Shown here piece by piece: positions 27,269 to 37,947 of a stretch of 64,000 nucleotides of DNA. The notes beneath the pieces are model-generated. The model searched no databases. It was given only the letters and a program-made list of their open reading frames with translations, and had not been told where the DNA came from. The position numbers were made by a program, and so were the translations under genes. The DNA is taken from contig VCMS01000142.1 of assembly GCA_022539475.1 (NCBI GenBank), positions 106,313 to 170,312 on the forward strand, in the 5' to 3' direction. The number at the start of each line of letters is the position of its first letter. The stretch's first letter is position 1. This stretch comes from Gracilaria domingensis (lineage: Eukaryota > Rhodophyta > Florideophyceae > Gracilariales > Gracilariaceae).

Positions 27269-28117
27269 ATGACGCTTTATGATGTAGCTTCCTTGGCTAT
27301 TACTGCGCTGCAGCTCGGCCAGTTTCTGCCGCAGCACTATGAAATGGCTGTCAAGAAGTCGGCAGTCGGTTTGTCGCCGTGGTTACTGTTTTTCAACAGC
27401 TTGTACACATATTTGGTGGCGCTTGAGCTTTTGCTGCTCGATGATTTGGCGTGCCAGGTCTCGCCTTATCGGTGCTTTATGAGGTCTCAGCCTCTTATTC
27501 AGATGGTTGGCAGCGCTTTTCTCTGTGCCACCATGTGGTATTGGTTCTTAAAGTTTTATGATGCTGAACAGAATCATTCGGATGCACACAAGGCCCCTCC
27601 GTATCTGACGCCCCAGATTTCGCCTCACACTTTCTTCAACGCGTACATTGTGCTGGCCGCTGCCTTCACAGCTGTTGGCTACACGCTGATGGCCTTTTTC
27701 GGTCGTACCAGTCCTACATTGATAGCATATGCGCAATGGTGTGGTTTGATTTCTGCCGCTCTCAACGGTATCATGTGGATTCCTCAGATATATGTTACTG
27801 CTTCCTACGGCCACAAGGGTGATGTTAGTGTGTGGTGGGTGCTATCGTCTGTGCTCATGGACGTCGTTTACTCTGTATATCTTGCACGTATGGGGGAGCA
27901 CTGGACAGTGTGGGCTAACAACGTTCCGGATGGTATACAAACTACCGTTCTCCTTTTGCTCATCTTACGTTTGGAATACCTTGACGATATTGCTGGAGTT
28001 GATGACTATGGTAATCCTCTTGGCGATACCAAGTATCTTACTGAGAGATCAGCACCTGATGAATCACAACCGCTTCTGTCAACCGATAATATTGCTGCGG
28101 TGGAAGAGAAAGTGTGA
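27269..28117 (+). CDS. PQ-loop-type seven-helix membrane protein
   Basis: 282 residues from ATG 27269 to TGA. About seven hydrophobic helices are visible. The two PQ motifs stand at the expected ends of helices: LGQFLPQHYEMAVKKSAVG near the N-terminus and IMWIPQIYVTASYGHKGDVS in the second half. The C-terminal ~45 residues are hydrophilic and acidic and contain a dileucine-type signal (DESQPLLSTD), which suits endolysosomal or vacuolar sorting. PQ-loop proteins include lysosomal cystine and cationic amino-acid exporters, SWEETs and others; the substrate cannot be read from sequence. Confidence 0.8.
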   Translation: MTLYDVASLAITALQLGQFLPQHYEMAVKKSAVGLSPWLLFFNSLYTYLVALELLLLDDLACQVSPYRCFMRSQPLIQMVGSAFLCATMWYWFLKFYDAEQNHSDAHKAPPYLTPQISPHTFFNAYIVLAAAFTAVGYTLMAFFGRTSPTLIAYAQWCGLISAALNGIMWIPQIYVTASYGHKGDVSVWWVLSSVLMDVVYSVYLARMGEHWTVWANNVPDGIQTTVLLLLILRLEYLDDIAGVDDYGNPLGDTKYLTERSAPDESQPLLSTDNIAAVEEKV

Positions 28118-31100
28118 CAAGCCACGTCCTGGAGCAGCCACAGATACCCTACAAGCCCAACTAATTACTGTTTTTCGCCATCTTTATACTTGATCACTTT
28201 GCTCATTGCATGTCCATGCGGAACGTACAGAATCGACCATCTGTGACAATCTTGAGACTCCGTAGAGATACAGCCTTACTCTTGAGCTCAGCAGCACAGA
28301 ACATAATGGGCATCAACAGTAGTGAAACGCGTGAGGAAAGTCCTCCCCATCCTTAATTTCATTTTCATTTACTTGTGCTTGTGTGCTCTAGACTATCCAG
28401 CATGTCATGTTCAAGCATTAAAACGCCTCAGTCATGTAGAGCACCAATCACCAAAACGGAACTCTCGCAAGGTGTGAGGGTTATCCCCATTACCCATTCT
28501 CCCTTTTTTCGCGTCTTTGACCGATAACAATTTCATCGGCAAAGTCACGCCGCCGGTACCATGTACGAATACTGGTATTCCTGTTCCTTGGTGCGCTTCC
28601 TTCTCTCTGGATTTGACGGACAAGAAAGCTTTCATCAAAACGGCAAACGTTAATATGTTGCAATTGTGTTACTGACTCATAAAACTTCATATGCTGTCGA
28701 ACTTACTTCGTGTTTCCTTAGATTTCGAAGTGGAACTGCATGTAATGGGTTGTGACGACACCTTGGCAATAAAGGATCACGCACGAAAAAGTGTCCTGAA
28801 TCCGTTTCTTCAACAGGCAGAGTTTCTTTTTGTTCAGTTTCTTCGATCACGCGTTTCGTAAACTGTGTGCGGGCGACGCAAAGTTCCAACTGTTGTTCTG
28901 CAAAGTTTCCACCACGAACCTTGAAGATGTTTCTTTCGGAAGATGAAACACCTTGTGCCAGTCCAAGCATATGCTCTGCATCATCAAACGAGCTGCCCAA
29001 ACGGCAGTGTCGAAACTTGCGTCGCCCGCCACCCATTCAATTCGGTATTGTTCTGTATATCCGACGACTTCTTGCGAGAAAAAGGCGCCGTATGAAGTGC
29101 TTCGGTTGTTGTTTGATCGCCAAACGAAAAGCCGGTCTTCTTGCTCGGATAAGAAGATATTCCGTGTTTTCCTCCATCATGGAGGAAACACTGAAGGCAA
29201 AGGCTTATGTACTGCTAATGTCAAACATCTCCTGTCCAACGACGCGCAATGTGTCCCAATGATTCAGGCCGCCTTTGGCGTTAGAGATATGCATGCTGAC
29301 GTTTCCAACGCATGTCGAACAAACTATTTCCAACTGAAAGCAGATTCCATGAAGGAACCAACCGCCTTACTATACAAAACCCAGCATATATCGTGCCAAT
29401 GCACATGTAAGCAGGAACATGGACATTTTGAGTCTATTCGTGACGAGGGGTGGAACTACCTTATGAGCAAGCTGTCGGGAACACCTAACGAAGCGGGCCG
29501 AAATCCCTCATATGATGAAGACAGGCAACGGAATTTGCTGTGACAGCTGTGTCATTACCCTCTTTTGTGCTGTTCTCACGTCTTCTCCTACAGCATTTAT
29601 AGGATTTATGGGCTGCTGCATCAAGGACAGCACGAGAGCTTTGTGCCCGGGAAACATGCGTCAACGTGAAATGTCCAGGATTGGCCCGTCGTCAGCCCAT
29701 AGCTTAGCTGTTTTGATAAAGATTGACTCTTTGCTATGACCGAACATCCTCACTTTTGGAAGGAAGAGTACTGTCAGATGGGCCGCGCTCCCTCTCTTCA
29801 ATCTTTCCTCGTTATTCCCCTGCACAATCAACTTTGTTTTCCTGTCGTTGGCCAGGTACACCTCAAACAAATATATGGTTTGGTTGTTTTTTTCTTTCTT
29901 CTTCGAAACAAACAGCGGAATTGTAAAGAAGATCTATGACATGTATATATAACAACGAGGAAACGTTAGAGATAAAAAAGCAACCAAGAGAGAAGTTGAC
30001 GAGCACGTGCAAGATGTGATAACAGACGGGGGGTGCTGTCTTTCCTTCATTACGAAGTAACCTTGCACTCAATATCTTTCAATTTTGCATCCTAGCAAAT
30101 GGAGAAGACGTACTTTTGGTACAAACAAAAGTGATCATGTATCACTCGTGTGCATTGTAGTGACTACAATGTTGTCAATCGAAACAGATCTGTTTGCGCG
30201 CGCTGTGGTGGCGTGATGGCGTGGCACAGTGTAAAGGTCGCCTCGCTCTATCCTACCAACGAAATAAGATGATTTCGAAAAGGATCTCTAACCTGCGTCC
30301 CGGACGAGTAGACACAGTTGTGGAGGTGAGCAGCAAAACGAATTTACGGACACGGTGGTTAAAGTGGCTGAGTACGAGAGAGCAGGTGTGGAAAAGTATG
30401 TTATTTTAAACTGATGCCAAATGCAAAGGTGAAAGCAAAAGAGACAAACGCGTTGAGGTTTATCGCAGGAATCCTACGACGAACAGCTGGCGGCCTAAAG
30501 AAATATATCGCGCGGATTGGGGTTGGGCAAATTGTTTCTTGTGAACTCCGAACAAACCCATATCCACTGGTGTATCCCCACGATATACTGTCCAAAATAA
30601 AGAAAGAAGAAGATCCCCACGATATACTTCTTTTGACCGCCAGCTGTTTGTTGTAGGATTTATCGTCATCTTTGTCGACGACGTTTACAAATGGGGTTTG
30701 GATGCTTTCAACTTTGCCCTCGCCAATTCTGGCGGCATTTTCACCTTACTGCATGAGGAGATTGTCGCCAATGCCACTCGATACACCCACCTGTTTGCAG
30801 AGGCCGCCGACGAAATCTTGGCAGATCTTCGAGCCGCTGATCTTAACCCTGTGCACCGCGCACGTGATCGAGTCGGCGCCTTGTTGGAGCCCAGGCGTTT
30901 GAGAGAGGAACAGTTTCGGGATGCGCAGCAGCGGAATGGCGGCCACCGATGTGCAGGACGTAAATCGGCCAGCGGGACCCGTCGAGGATCCCAGAAATCT
31001 AGTGCCGGCGACCATGACCAGGTCTCTGTGTTTTCCCCTTGCAAAGGTGTCAGTTAGAGAACGGCGTCCGGCAGATCATGGAAGATCATGCATTGGTGCC

Positions 31101-31299
31101 AGCCATGATCGTGTTGTTAGAAGTCATAGAATTTGTGGTATCCATGTTCTGGAAGAGTACTAGAGGGTAACGGGAAAAGGTGTTGGAGCTTCTGATTATA
31201 GAGCGTTTCTTGAACGCTCCACACTTGGCTTCGATTACGCGATTGTGCCTGTAAGAGAGGCAATAGAGAGAGGTTTCAAGAAGAGCGAAAGAGCGAAGT
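28118..31299. other. Gene-poor region, probably degraded mobile DNA
   Basis: 3.2 kb with only weak frames. Minus-strand pieces between 28432 and 29036 (for example VCRFDESFLVRQ) and a plus-strand frame at 28953-29543 (TTG start) match no family I can name. An open stretch about 30600-31057 (+) encodes FVDDVYKWGLDAFNFALANS and an Arg/Glu-rich helix, but has no ATG at its head and no recognisable domain. An inverted repeat lies at 30461-30667. Confidence 0.5.
30461..30667. repeat. Imperfect inverted repeat (~60-bp arms)
   Basis: The left arm about 30461-30520 (ATCCTACGACGAACAGCTGG, CGGCCTAAAGAAATATATCG) is matched by the reverse complement of the right arm about 30605-30667 (ATCCTACAACAAACAGCTGG, CGGTCAAAAGAAGTATATCG). 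The loop contains a further CCCCACGATATACT copy. It looks like a foldback or small non-autonomous element. Confidence 0.75.
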
Positions 31300-31690
31300 A
31301 TGGTGCAGCCTCTTATTACATCGCTACCTTTGGAGCTTGCAAACGTACTCTCTCTTCGTGAAGCCGAATTGACTTTGGCAAAATTGTTTGTAGGACATTC
31401 ACCGATATTACATCCATTGGGCACGCATATTCAAGGAAAACGACTTATGTGCACCTGCCGTCCAGGAGTTCTGAATGCTGTTGAGCATTATATTCTGAGG
31501 TGCCCGAGGCCAAATATGTCGCGACGCTTATGTTTGCCAGCGTTACGCGAACGCCGGGGTCTAGCTGTTGGCGCGATTACTCGAAAGTGGCCCGAGAGGG
31601 TGCTGGCCTTCCTTACGAGAGAGCGCTTCTTCCACGACAAATGTTATATTTTACGTCGGAATTGGGCTAGAATACCCATAAAGAGAGAGA

Positions 31691-31720
<30 letters not shown>
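31300..31720 (+). mobile_element. 3' fragment of a LINE-like (non-LTR) retrotransposon ORF
   Basis: From ATG 31300, 142 codons are open. The middle (AELTLAKLFVGHSPI, CTCRPGVLNAVEHYILRCPR) matches the C-terminal Cys/His pattern CxC...(T/A)VEHxLxxCP that ends many LINE-type reverse transcriptase proteins. The fragment runs straight into a GA microsatellite (about 31693-31722), the sort of simple-repeat tail LINE copies carry. No reverse transcriptase core is present, so this is a 5'-truncated insertion. Related, more decayed pieces lie at 16.3-16.7 and 17.1 kb. Confidence 0.65.

Positions 31721-31722
<2 letters not shown>
31693..31722 (+). repeat. (GA)n microsatellite
   Basis: An almost uninterrupted GA run directly abuts the LINE-like fragment and probably represents or derives from its 3' tail. 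Confidence 0.95.
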
Positions 31723-31726
<4 letters not shown>

Positions 31727-32434
31727 GAGGATATTGCAGCCTGGCATTCGGAAGCCGAAGGTTTGCTCCTTGACATGAAATCCACAGAAAGCGTCGTATG
31801 TTACATTCCTCAACTGTATCGCTATCCTACTTCAGCAACCGCTAACGGACATACTCTTTACGGATGCACATGTTTTGAGCCTTCGAAGTCTGTTTCCTCT
31901 GAATCGTCTCATAAAGAAGATGTAGAGCACACGCGAAATGCTGAGGATGCATGAGCGGATTGCTTAGATTCTTATCTTACTGATGGCTCTGAATCAAACA
32001 AAATGTGTTCCCACTGAAACCTGGTTCTTCATAGTGTTCCCGACTCCTGCATCCCCCGCTTCAAGGAACATATGAATCAAACAGACGTCTAATAGGAGGA
32101 TACTCCAATATTTTATGCTTGTGAAAGCATTTGTAACAATTCGTAGTGATGATCACCTCTCGACTAACTCTACTGCACCAAGGGAACCCACGATCATCAA
32201 AATCTTCATCTGATAAGAACGTCGTGCATCCAACACAAGTGATACGCATCAATTTAAGTAAAGAGCACGATTGCCCGGTTAGGACAAGATCGAGTGTCGA
32301 GTGCAGAATAGCTTTTTCGGTTGCAAGTATGTAAATGTCAACGCTGATTGAGACACGCGAGTTGAGAACGAATCAAAGATATGTAGAAATAGAATCTACG
32401 AAGTAGAACTGCTCTTTGCAGAGTAGGACATGTT
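31723..32434. other. Spacer downstream of the LINE fragment
   Basis: It contains one small frame (31721-31954, 77 codons, opening inside the GA tail) without recognisable features, then A/T-rich sequence up to the RPL19 stop codon. No gene is supported. Confidence 0.5.
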
Positions 32435-33117
32435 TTACGAAGCAGCAACACGGGCAACACCCTCTTGCTTACGACGCTCCTCAAGTCGGGCAGCCTTGCG
32501 CTCCCTAGCGGCGCGATTCTTCAGACGACGCGCTTCGAATTGCTCCGCAATAGCCTTAGAACGAGCCTTCTCAGCCTTGGCCTTGTGGATTGACTCCATA
32601 AGCACTCTTCTGTTCTTGAAGACGTTACCCTTGCATCTGAGGTACAGCTCATGATAGAGATACCTGTCGATCTTCTTGGCCTCGCGATACTTGCGGAGAA
32701 GGTTACGAAGCACACGCTGACGCCTCATCCACAAGACCTTTTGCGGAAGGCGGGCATCGCGCGTACCAAGACGCTTTCCGTATCCGCAGTGTCGACCCTT
32801 GCTTTTCGCGGCGTGCAGCTTGCGGACTCGGGCGCGAGAGTGAACGGTGACGGGCTTCTTGATGACGAGGCCATCCGACACCAGCTTTCGAATATTTTGT
32901 CCTAAGGGCAAAGCGCAAAGGCGAGTGTTAGACGAGATCCATGCGGAGCGGCGGCAATTCGATAGCGGGCGCTGGACTGGGAGGGCAATGATGGCGAAGA
33001 CTTACTGGAGTTGGCGATGGCGATCTCCTGAATTTCGTTGGGATCAAGCCAGACCTTGTTCTTGCCGCATCCGAGCACGGACGCGGCAAGCCTCTTCTGA
33101 AGTTTGAGCGACACCAT
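32435..33117 (-). CDS. RPL19: 60S ribosomal protein L19 (eL19), two exons
   Basis: Exon 1 is 33117-33006 ([37 protein letters not shown]), exon 2 is 32901-32435 ending in TAA. Joining at A|GA restores ANSRQNIRKL, the family sequence at this point, and gives 192 residues. The rest is typical eL19 ([50 protein letters not shown]), with a long basic C-terminal helix. eL19 is a structural protein of the large cytosolic subunit. An intron near the 5' end in a ribosomal protein gene, in an otherwise intron-poor locus, is a pattern familiar from yeasts and red algae. Confidence 0.96.
32902..33005 (-). other. Spliceosomal intron of RPL19 (104 nt)
   Basis: Read on the minus strand it begins GTAAGT (33005-33000) and ends TTGCCCTTAG (to 32902), phase 1. 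It is the only intron in the window that I can place with confidence. Confidence 0.92.
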
Positions 33118-34131
33118 TTCGCACTCGCGTGGCGCTCGGCTGCGTGTGATCTACAACGACTGCGGACGATGGTCGCCGGCCGGCGCGCCGCGCGGAACGG
33201 CGATTGCCATAGCGGCGTCGGACGCCGGCCGCGTCGAACCGCTTCACCATGACGCGTGTGCACCTCGCCAGCAGCACCCCGCGCACACGTGCACAGCGCG
33301 ACAGACAATTCGTCACCACGTAGCACAGCAGCGACGCAACGCAGCACAGCACGATTCGGCGCGGCACCGGCGCAAAGCACCGAGTGCCGCACGTCATATC
33401 GCGCGCACAAGATTGGAATCGAAGACGCTAGGCCAGTAACACCGCGCCACGTTGCGGCTGGGACACCCGTTCCACAACGAGCACGCGCACGCGGCGCTGT
33501 AAGCCGGTGGACGCCGCGTTGGAACGCGCGCACAATCGGCGCACAAAGGGCGGCGCGGCCGGCGCTTCCACCGGCAGCTCAAATCGGTCGGCGTTGTTTT
33601 TTGCGCACGTCGCAGTCGCGGTGCCACGCGACCGCACGCCGCCACTGCCTCCGCCACGACATCGGCGCGGCGCGCGCACATCGGCGCTGCCGCTGCTGTT
33701 CGCCGCCTGTTCCTTTCAAATCCCTCGCATTTCGCAACCAGCGCTGTCGCCTCGCTCTCGCCCGAAACCCCCCCGCTCTTCCACGCCAACTCTCCCCCCC
33801 GCGACCCGCGCCCCATCCCACGCCACACCTTTCCACCCCCCGTCCGCGACCCCCCTCCCTCGTTCGGCTCCGTGCTCAGAATCAGTTCTACTCACCAGTC
33901 TACCCCCAATTGGCCCATATCCGCATCCGACCACAGCTATCCCGTCCTTGCTTCATTTCGCCAACCTCGCTCTCCCCACCCGTTACCGCCCCACCTACTC
34001 CGCCTACCCACCCCTTCCGTTTGTGCTACCGCCCAGGAATGCCACCTCCGTCTTTCATCCGCTTCACTAGCCTTCTTCGGTAGGGCCTGCAATCTCTCCC
34101 CAACAACCCCTACTCTCACCGCTCGTCACAA
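33118..34131. other. CpG-rich divergent promoter between RPL19 (-) and the RBR-like gene (+)
   Basis: 33120-33720 is extremely CpG-rich; 33720-34080 is pyrimidine-rich with C runs (CCCCCC), like the leader of the PR65 gene. Long frames on both strands (for example 33256-34083) have Arg/Pro/Ala composition without features and are rejected. Confidence 0.6.
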
Positions 34132-35055
34132 ATGGGGAGGAAGAGGTTCTACGATGCCGTTCGTGATCTCATTCGAGACGAACACGACCCTCCGGAACAG
34201 CCTCGCTCCCGCCGTCGCCTCTCCATTTCATCTCTACTCATCGCCCCGCAGACATGTGCAGCCTGCTGGGATCCCGTCCCACTAGAAGGCTCCGTCTTCC
34301 TATGCAACAGTTGTTGCGGCGCTCTATGTCCACCCTGTCTCACCCAGTATGCCCGCTCTGCCGTTTCTGATCGTCAGCTTCTTCCTCTGCGCTGCGCTGA
34401 ACAGGGTTGTCGTGCACCGCTGCCACTTTCGGCTCTCAATGGGCTGCTAACTGCTGATCAAATAGCGAAGCTTGCTCGTTTCCAATGCGAGCTCATGCGC
34501 GAGCCTGCCAAGGGTTTACCTCCGCTGTCCTCGCTTCATGTCGAGCGTGACAGTGAAGCTGCACTTCATGACTTGATACGCGACAAGGGATGGCGCCGTT
34601 GTCCGGATTGTGGCACCGGCATTGAAAAGACTGTTGGCTGCCCGCATGTTGTATGTGTCTGTGGTGGCGAATTGTGTTATTCATGCGGCGAGAGGTGGGG
34701 AAATTGTGGTATTACTTGTCCGCGCCGCCATGCGATACCAGCACATCCGGATGCGCTTCTTGGGTTATTACCTGGTAGGTTTGAAGAGTTGAGAGATGAA
34801 GTTTGGGAACGTATGGTTGCTTTGCTTGAGAGGCTTCGGGAACATCTGGAGAGGGATTTTCCGGCGCGGATGCAAAACTATCCTACGGTTCAACACGACC
34901 TGCCGCCTTCCATCGCTTCACAACGGCATTCACAAACTCTCACTCATGCACCCATTAGAACGAACCCTGGTATCCATATGCGTGATGAATCGCAGCCCGT
35001 CAAGATGAGTTTGAGATCTTTGGTACATCCGAGTTTAGACAATAGGCTATGGTGA
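34132..35055 (+). CDS. RING/IBR (RBR-like) zinc-binding protein, putative E3 ligase
   Basis: 307 residues from ATG 34132 to TGA. A RING1-like cluster spans about residues 42-95 (CAACWDP, CNSCCGALCPPC, LRCAEQGC). A second zinc cluster spans about 155-205: RRCPDCGTGIEKTVGCPHVV, CVCGGELCYSCG, which fits an IBR or RING2 module. In RING2 of RBR ligases the cysteine in GGC(M/N)H forms the ubiquitin thioester; the equivalent here is VGCPH. Only two of the three RBR modules are obvious. The C-terminal third is helical then disordered. Ubiquitin ligase activity is plausible but unproven. Confidence 0.75.
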   Translation: MGRKRFYDAVRDLIRDEHDPPEQPRSRRRLSISSLLIAPQTCAACWDPVPLEGSVFLCNSCCGALCPPCLTQYARSAVSDRQLLPLRCAEQGCRAPLPLSALNGLLTADQIAKLARFQCELMREPAKGLPPLSSLHVERDSEAALHDLIRDKGWRRCPDCGTGIEKTVGCPHVVCVCGGELCYSCGERWGNCGITCPRRHAIPAHPDALLGLLPGRFEELRDEVWERMVALLERLREHLERDFPARMQNYPTVQHDLPPSIASQRHSQTLTHAPIRTNPGIHMRDESQPVKMSLRSLVHPSLDNRLW

Positions 35056-36342
35056 CCCAATTGCGTCTCAAACATCAAGTTTGAGGGTTATTTGACAAGT
35101 GTAGTAGAAATATACTTCGCAAGGGGGATTCGGAAGCTAGCCATCATGAAGCTTACGAGTTCTTGTGTAGCGCTGCTTATAGGGAGCCAGTGTGGAAATT
35201 CAATCAAGTCCAGCTTGAGATGGATATGCAACGAATACCGTTTGCCTTAGCGTCAATATCACCTTTTTAGAGTAGCACTTGAGGGACGCTTTTAAGACTT
35301 GTGAGCTTGAAGGTTCTCTCCCTCTGTTCCGGAAGTCCACCGTAACGGTGACGAACAAAGTAATTCATTGACTTGTGCCTTGAGAGCACTTACTGCAACA
35401 CTCTCTTTTGCTGCCTATGACCCGCCTCTACCGCAATGAGCTCCCGTATCGAAAGTAGGCATATACGCATCTGAGAAGAAACTACACTAGGCACATCACT
35501 TCAGGTAGATTGTCACGATTGCATGCAACATGAGGCTCGATAGCTTGTTTACAAACGGTATCATTTTAATGTGTGGTTAACTTGAATGACAGCACTTGTC
35601 CTTGAAAACCGCAAGCCTTTTCCTTCTCGATGAACAACCTGAGCGTTAGTATTATGCCGAGGCGAGAAATGATGCCCTTGCTCGACGTTCGACGAAATGC
35701 AGCTTGTTCATCCCGCTAAGAACAAAGGTAAGCATCTGACCACAAAAAGAGGGAAAGCGCAGGTTCATCTTTTCTAAAGCGTCCGACACCATGCACACAC
35801 CAGTCGTTTCCAACGATTCTCGTCAAGCTCATATATACGATTTACAGCCATAGATATACGTGACCCACTATTGTTTCAGATATACCTATGCAAATCGAGA
35901 CTAGTCTTCCACTGCATGAGTAGTTTGCCAGTACTACTGTCGCATCGTATGGCAGGGTCTTGAAGATCTTACTTGTTCCCAGTCTTTTATCTGTAGCCAC
36001 ATGGAACAAAACCCCAGAAGAATGGCATAGGATCACCCTGAATCGCTGCATTCGTTATCTCTGTCTGTCTGTCTGTCTGTCTGTCTCTCCTCTCTTTCTG
36101 AGTATACATGCGCTTATGCATGTAGGCGTGTGCGTGCGTGCGTGTGCGTGCGCGTTCGTGTATGTCAATTTGTTTCTGTAGGCTGATCTTGAGCTGCAAA
36201 AGCGGTTCTCTCAATACTCTGCACTTGATATGCCCATACAGGCAGAATCTCGTGGTTGATGGCTGCAAAGAGGAAACGTCTCAGAACCTCATAGTCAGAA
36301 ACGACAGAATGTAAAACAGCAGTTACATCATGATGCTTCTTG
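35056..36342. other. Convergent spacer with microsatellites
   Basis: 1.3 kb between the 3' ends of the RBR-like gene and the HIBCH-type gene. Apart from a CTGT microsatellite (36061-36086) and a GTGCGTGC-rich stretch (about 36125-36160), nothing is recognisable. Confidence 0.55.
36061..36086 (+). repeat. (CTGT)n microsatellite
   Basis: Six and a half perfect CTGT units, followed shortly by GTGTGCGTGCGTGCGTGTGC-type repeats. Confidence 0.95.
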
Positions 36343-37392
36343 TCACACAGCGGAGACTTGTGTAGGATCGAAGACCTCCCATTCCGGATTTCCAGTTTTG
36401 TCCACCAGCACTGCTCGAACACCTTCAATAAAGTCGCTTCGCGACGCCAGATCTACTTCGGCTACCAGCTCTCGCTCAAGAGCGTTTCTCAGACCCCCCT
36501 CCTTGTAACCCTCTTTCATAATCCGAAAGCATTCATGCAAAGCACGTGGTGAACCTTTCTTCATAGCTGCAAGCGTTTGTCTGGCCCAATCGTCGTCCTT
36601 TGACTCCAGGTGCTGAATGATTTCTTTCACGCTTCCATGAGAGAAAACGTCGTCGATAACTCGTCTCATTTCAGATTCGGGATTTGAGAGATCGGTTACG
36701 CCATCCAACGACTGTTGTACTTTGCTCAGTACAGCGTCTCTGCTGACACCCACAAGATTAGCGCCTGTCCACTGAGCGTCAATCACCCCATCAGCCAAAC
36801 CAAGGGCTAAGGCATCTGCCGGTCCAATGCGAGTCCCCGTGAGAGAAGCATACATTCCCACACAACCTGGCATCTTCGCATAAAACTGAGTTGCACCGCA
36901 GTCGGGTACAAGTCCGATCGCTACTTCAGGCATCGAGAACAAGGCCTTTGAAGTTACTAAGCGCACTGAACAGGACTGGAAGAGTCCTTGCCCAGCTCCG
37001 AAAGCATATCCGTCTGCCAGAGCCACAGTGACGACCCCGGAACCCTGCAATGATGCCATCCTTTCCATAAAGCGATACTCTCTGTTTAAAGTCTCCCAGG
37101 CAGCCCCTCGTCGTTCGTGTGACTGAATGGGACCAGCGCTCATGACCTTCTCGCGAAGCGCTCGCACATCGCCGCCTGCAGAAAACGCACGACCAGAGCC
37201 AGTTAGAAGAACATAGCTCGGCGATTTGACACAGTCGATGACAGCATTCAGTGCGATGAAAGTCGCCGGTAGAAGGGCATTGAGCGACTTCTCACGAACA
37301 AGAGTTATGTGATGAATCGTCTCTCCGCTCGCAATTCTCCGCAGAACATAGGTTAGTCCACCCGTACTAAGCAAACTGGGGTCTAACTTCAT
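36343..37392 (-). CDS. HIBCH: 3-hydroxyisobutyryl-CoA hydrolase-like protein (enoyl-CoA hydratase superfamily)
   Basis: From the first ATG (37392-37390) 349 residues to TGA 36343. Crotonase-fold marks are GSGRAFSAGGDVRALREK (oxyanion-hole loop), GYAFGAGQGLFQ and FSMPEVAIGLVPDCGATQFY, whose Glu belongs to the HIBCH active site. The C-terminal SRSDFIEGVRAVLVDKTGNPEW is specific for the HIBCH/CHY1 branch. HIBCH hydrolyses 3-hydroxyisobutyryl-CoA in valine breakdown (mitochondria, or peroxisomes in plants). No clear targeting peptide or PTS1 is present. The frame stays open upstream of the ATG to a possible 3' splice site (CATCTTTTCTTTTCAG, about 37428-37443 read on the minus strand), so a short upstream exon carrying a targeting sequence cannot be excluded. 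Confidence 0.85.
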   Translation of the reverse strand: MKLDPSLLSTGGLTYVLRRIASGETIHHITLVREKSLNALLPATFIALNAVIDCVKSPSYVLLTGSGRAFSAGGDVRALREKVMSAGPIQSHERRGAAWETLNREYRFMERMASLQGSGVVTVALADGYAFGAGQGLFQSCSVRLVTSKALFSMPEVAIGLVPDCGATQFYAKMPGCVGMYASLTGTRIGPADALALGLADGVIDAQWTGANLVGVSRDAVLSKVQQSLDGVTDLSNPESEMRRVIDDVFSHGSVKEIIQHLESKDDDWARQTLAAMKKGSPRALHECFRIMKEGYKEGGLRNALERELVAEVDLASRSDFIEGVRAVLVDKTGNPEWEVFDPTQVSAV

Positions 37393-37947
37393 CTCAGTGA
37401 AGACAAGCACATCAACGAATGTGCTGAAAAGAAAAGATGTGGAACTGATGTCAGTGGAAAAGAACTGATATCAGTATCGTCGGTAGATCATCTTGATCTC
37501 GGCTGTGAACAATGCTCAACGGCTGTGGAACACCTTCGTAGATACCGAGAGCCCTTGTATGTACATTTGACACTTTGATAATATCCAATATAACGCGAAA
37601 TGTTATAATAAAATCGTGATAAAATGTCTTATTTAAAAATTAATTTATCTTCATCAATAATTGAACAAAGCATTATTTTAATGAAGGTACTGTAACTGGA
37701 ATACGGAATGATCTGCAGGTGTCGAACTTCGAAAATCGAAGGAATACCGAAGGTTTGGCTACATCAGCGGCATTCGAGATCAATCCGATTGCGGAATAGG
37801 GCTTTTTAATTAACGATTTCCAGCTTAAGCGCTAAGGCCGCCAACTGGAACAGATAGCTATTTTCAAACTAAGCACAAATCGTTATCGCTTCCGGACACG
37901 TTGTCCAAAACCCAAACGCTAGCCCCGCCCGCTCTCGTACGTTCACC
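37393..37947. other. A/T-rich spacer, 5' side of the Harbinger copy
   Basis: 37560-37700 is unusually A/T-rich for the window. The left end of the PIF/Harbinger transposon should lie here, but its terminal inverted repeat cannot be recognised because the partner end is outside the window. Confidence 0.5.

Noticed and set aside
28953-29543. 196-codon plus-strand frame
   Set aside because: Starts at TTG, no recognisable domain; a minus-strand transposase reading of the same area was also too weak to support.
33256-34083. 275-codon plus-strand frame before the RBR-like gene
   Set aside because: Composition typical of CpG- and C-rich leader DNA; non-ATG start; no domain.
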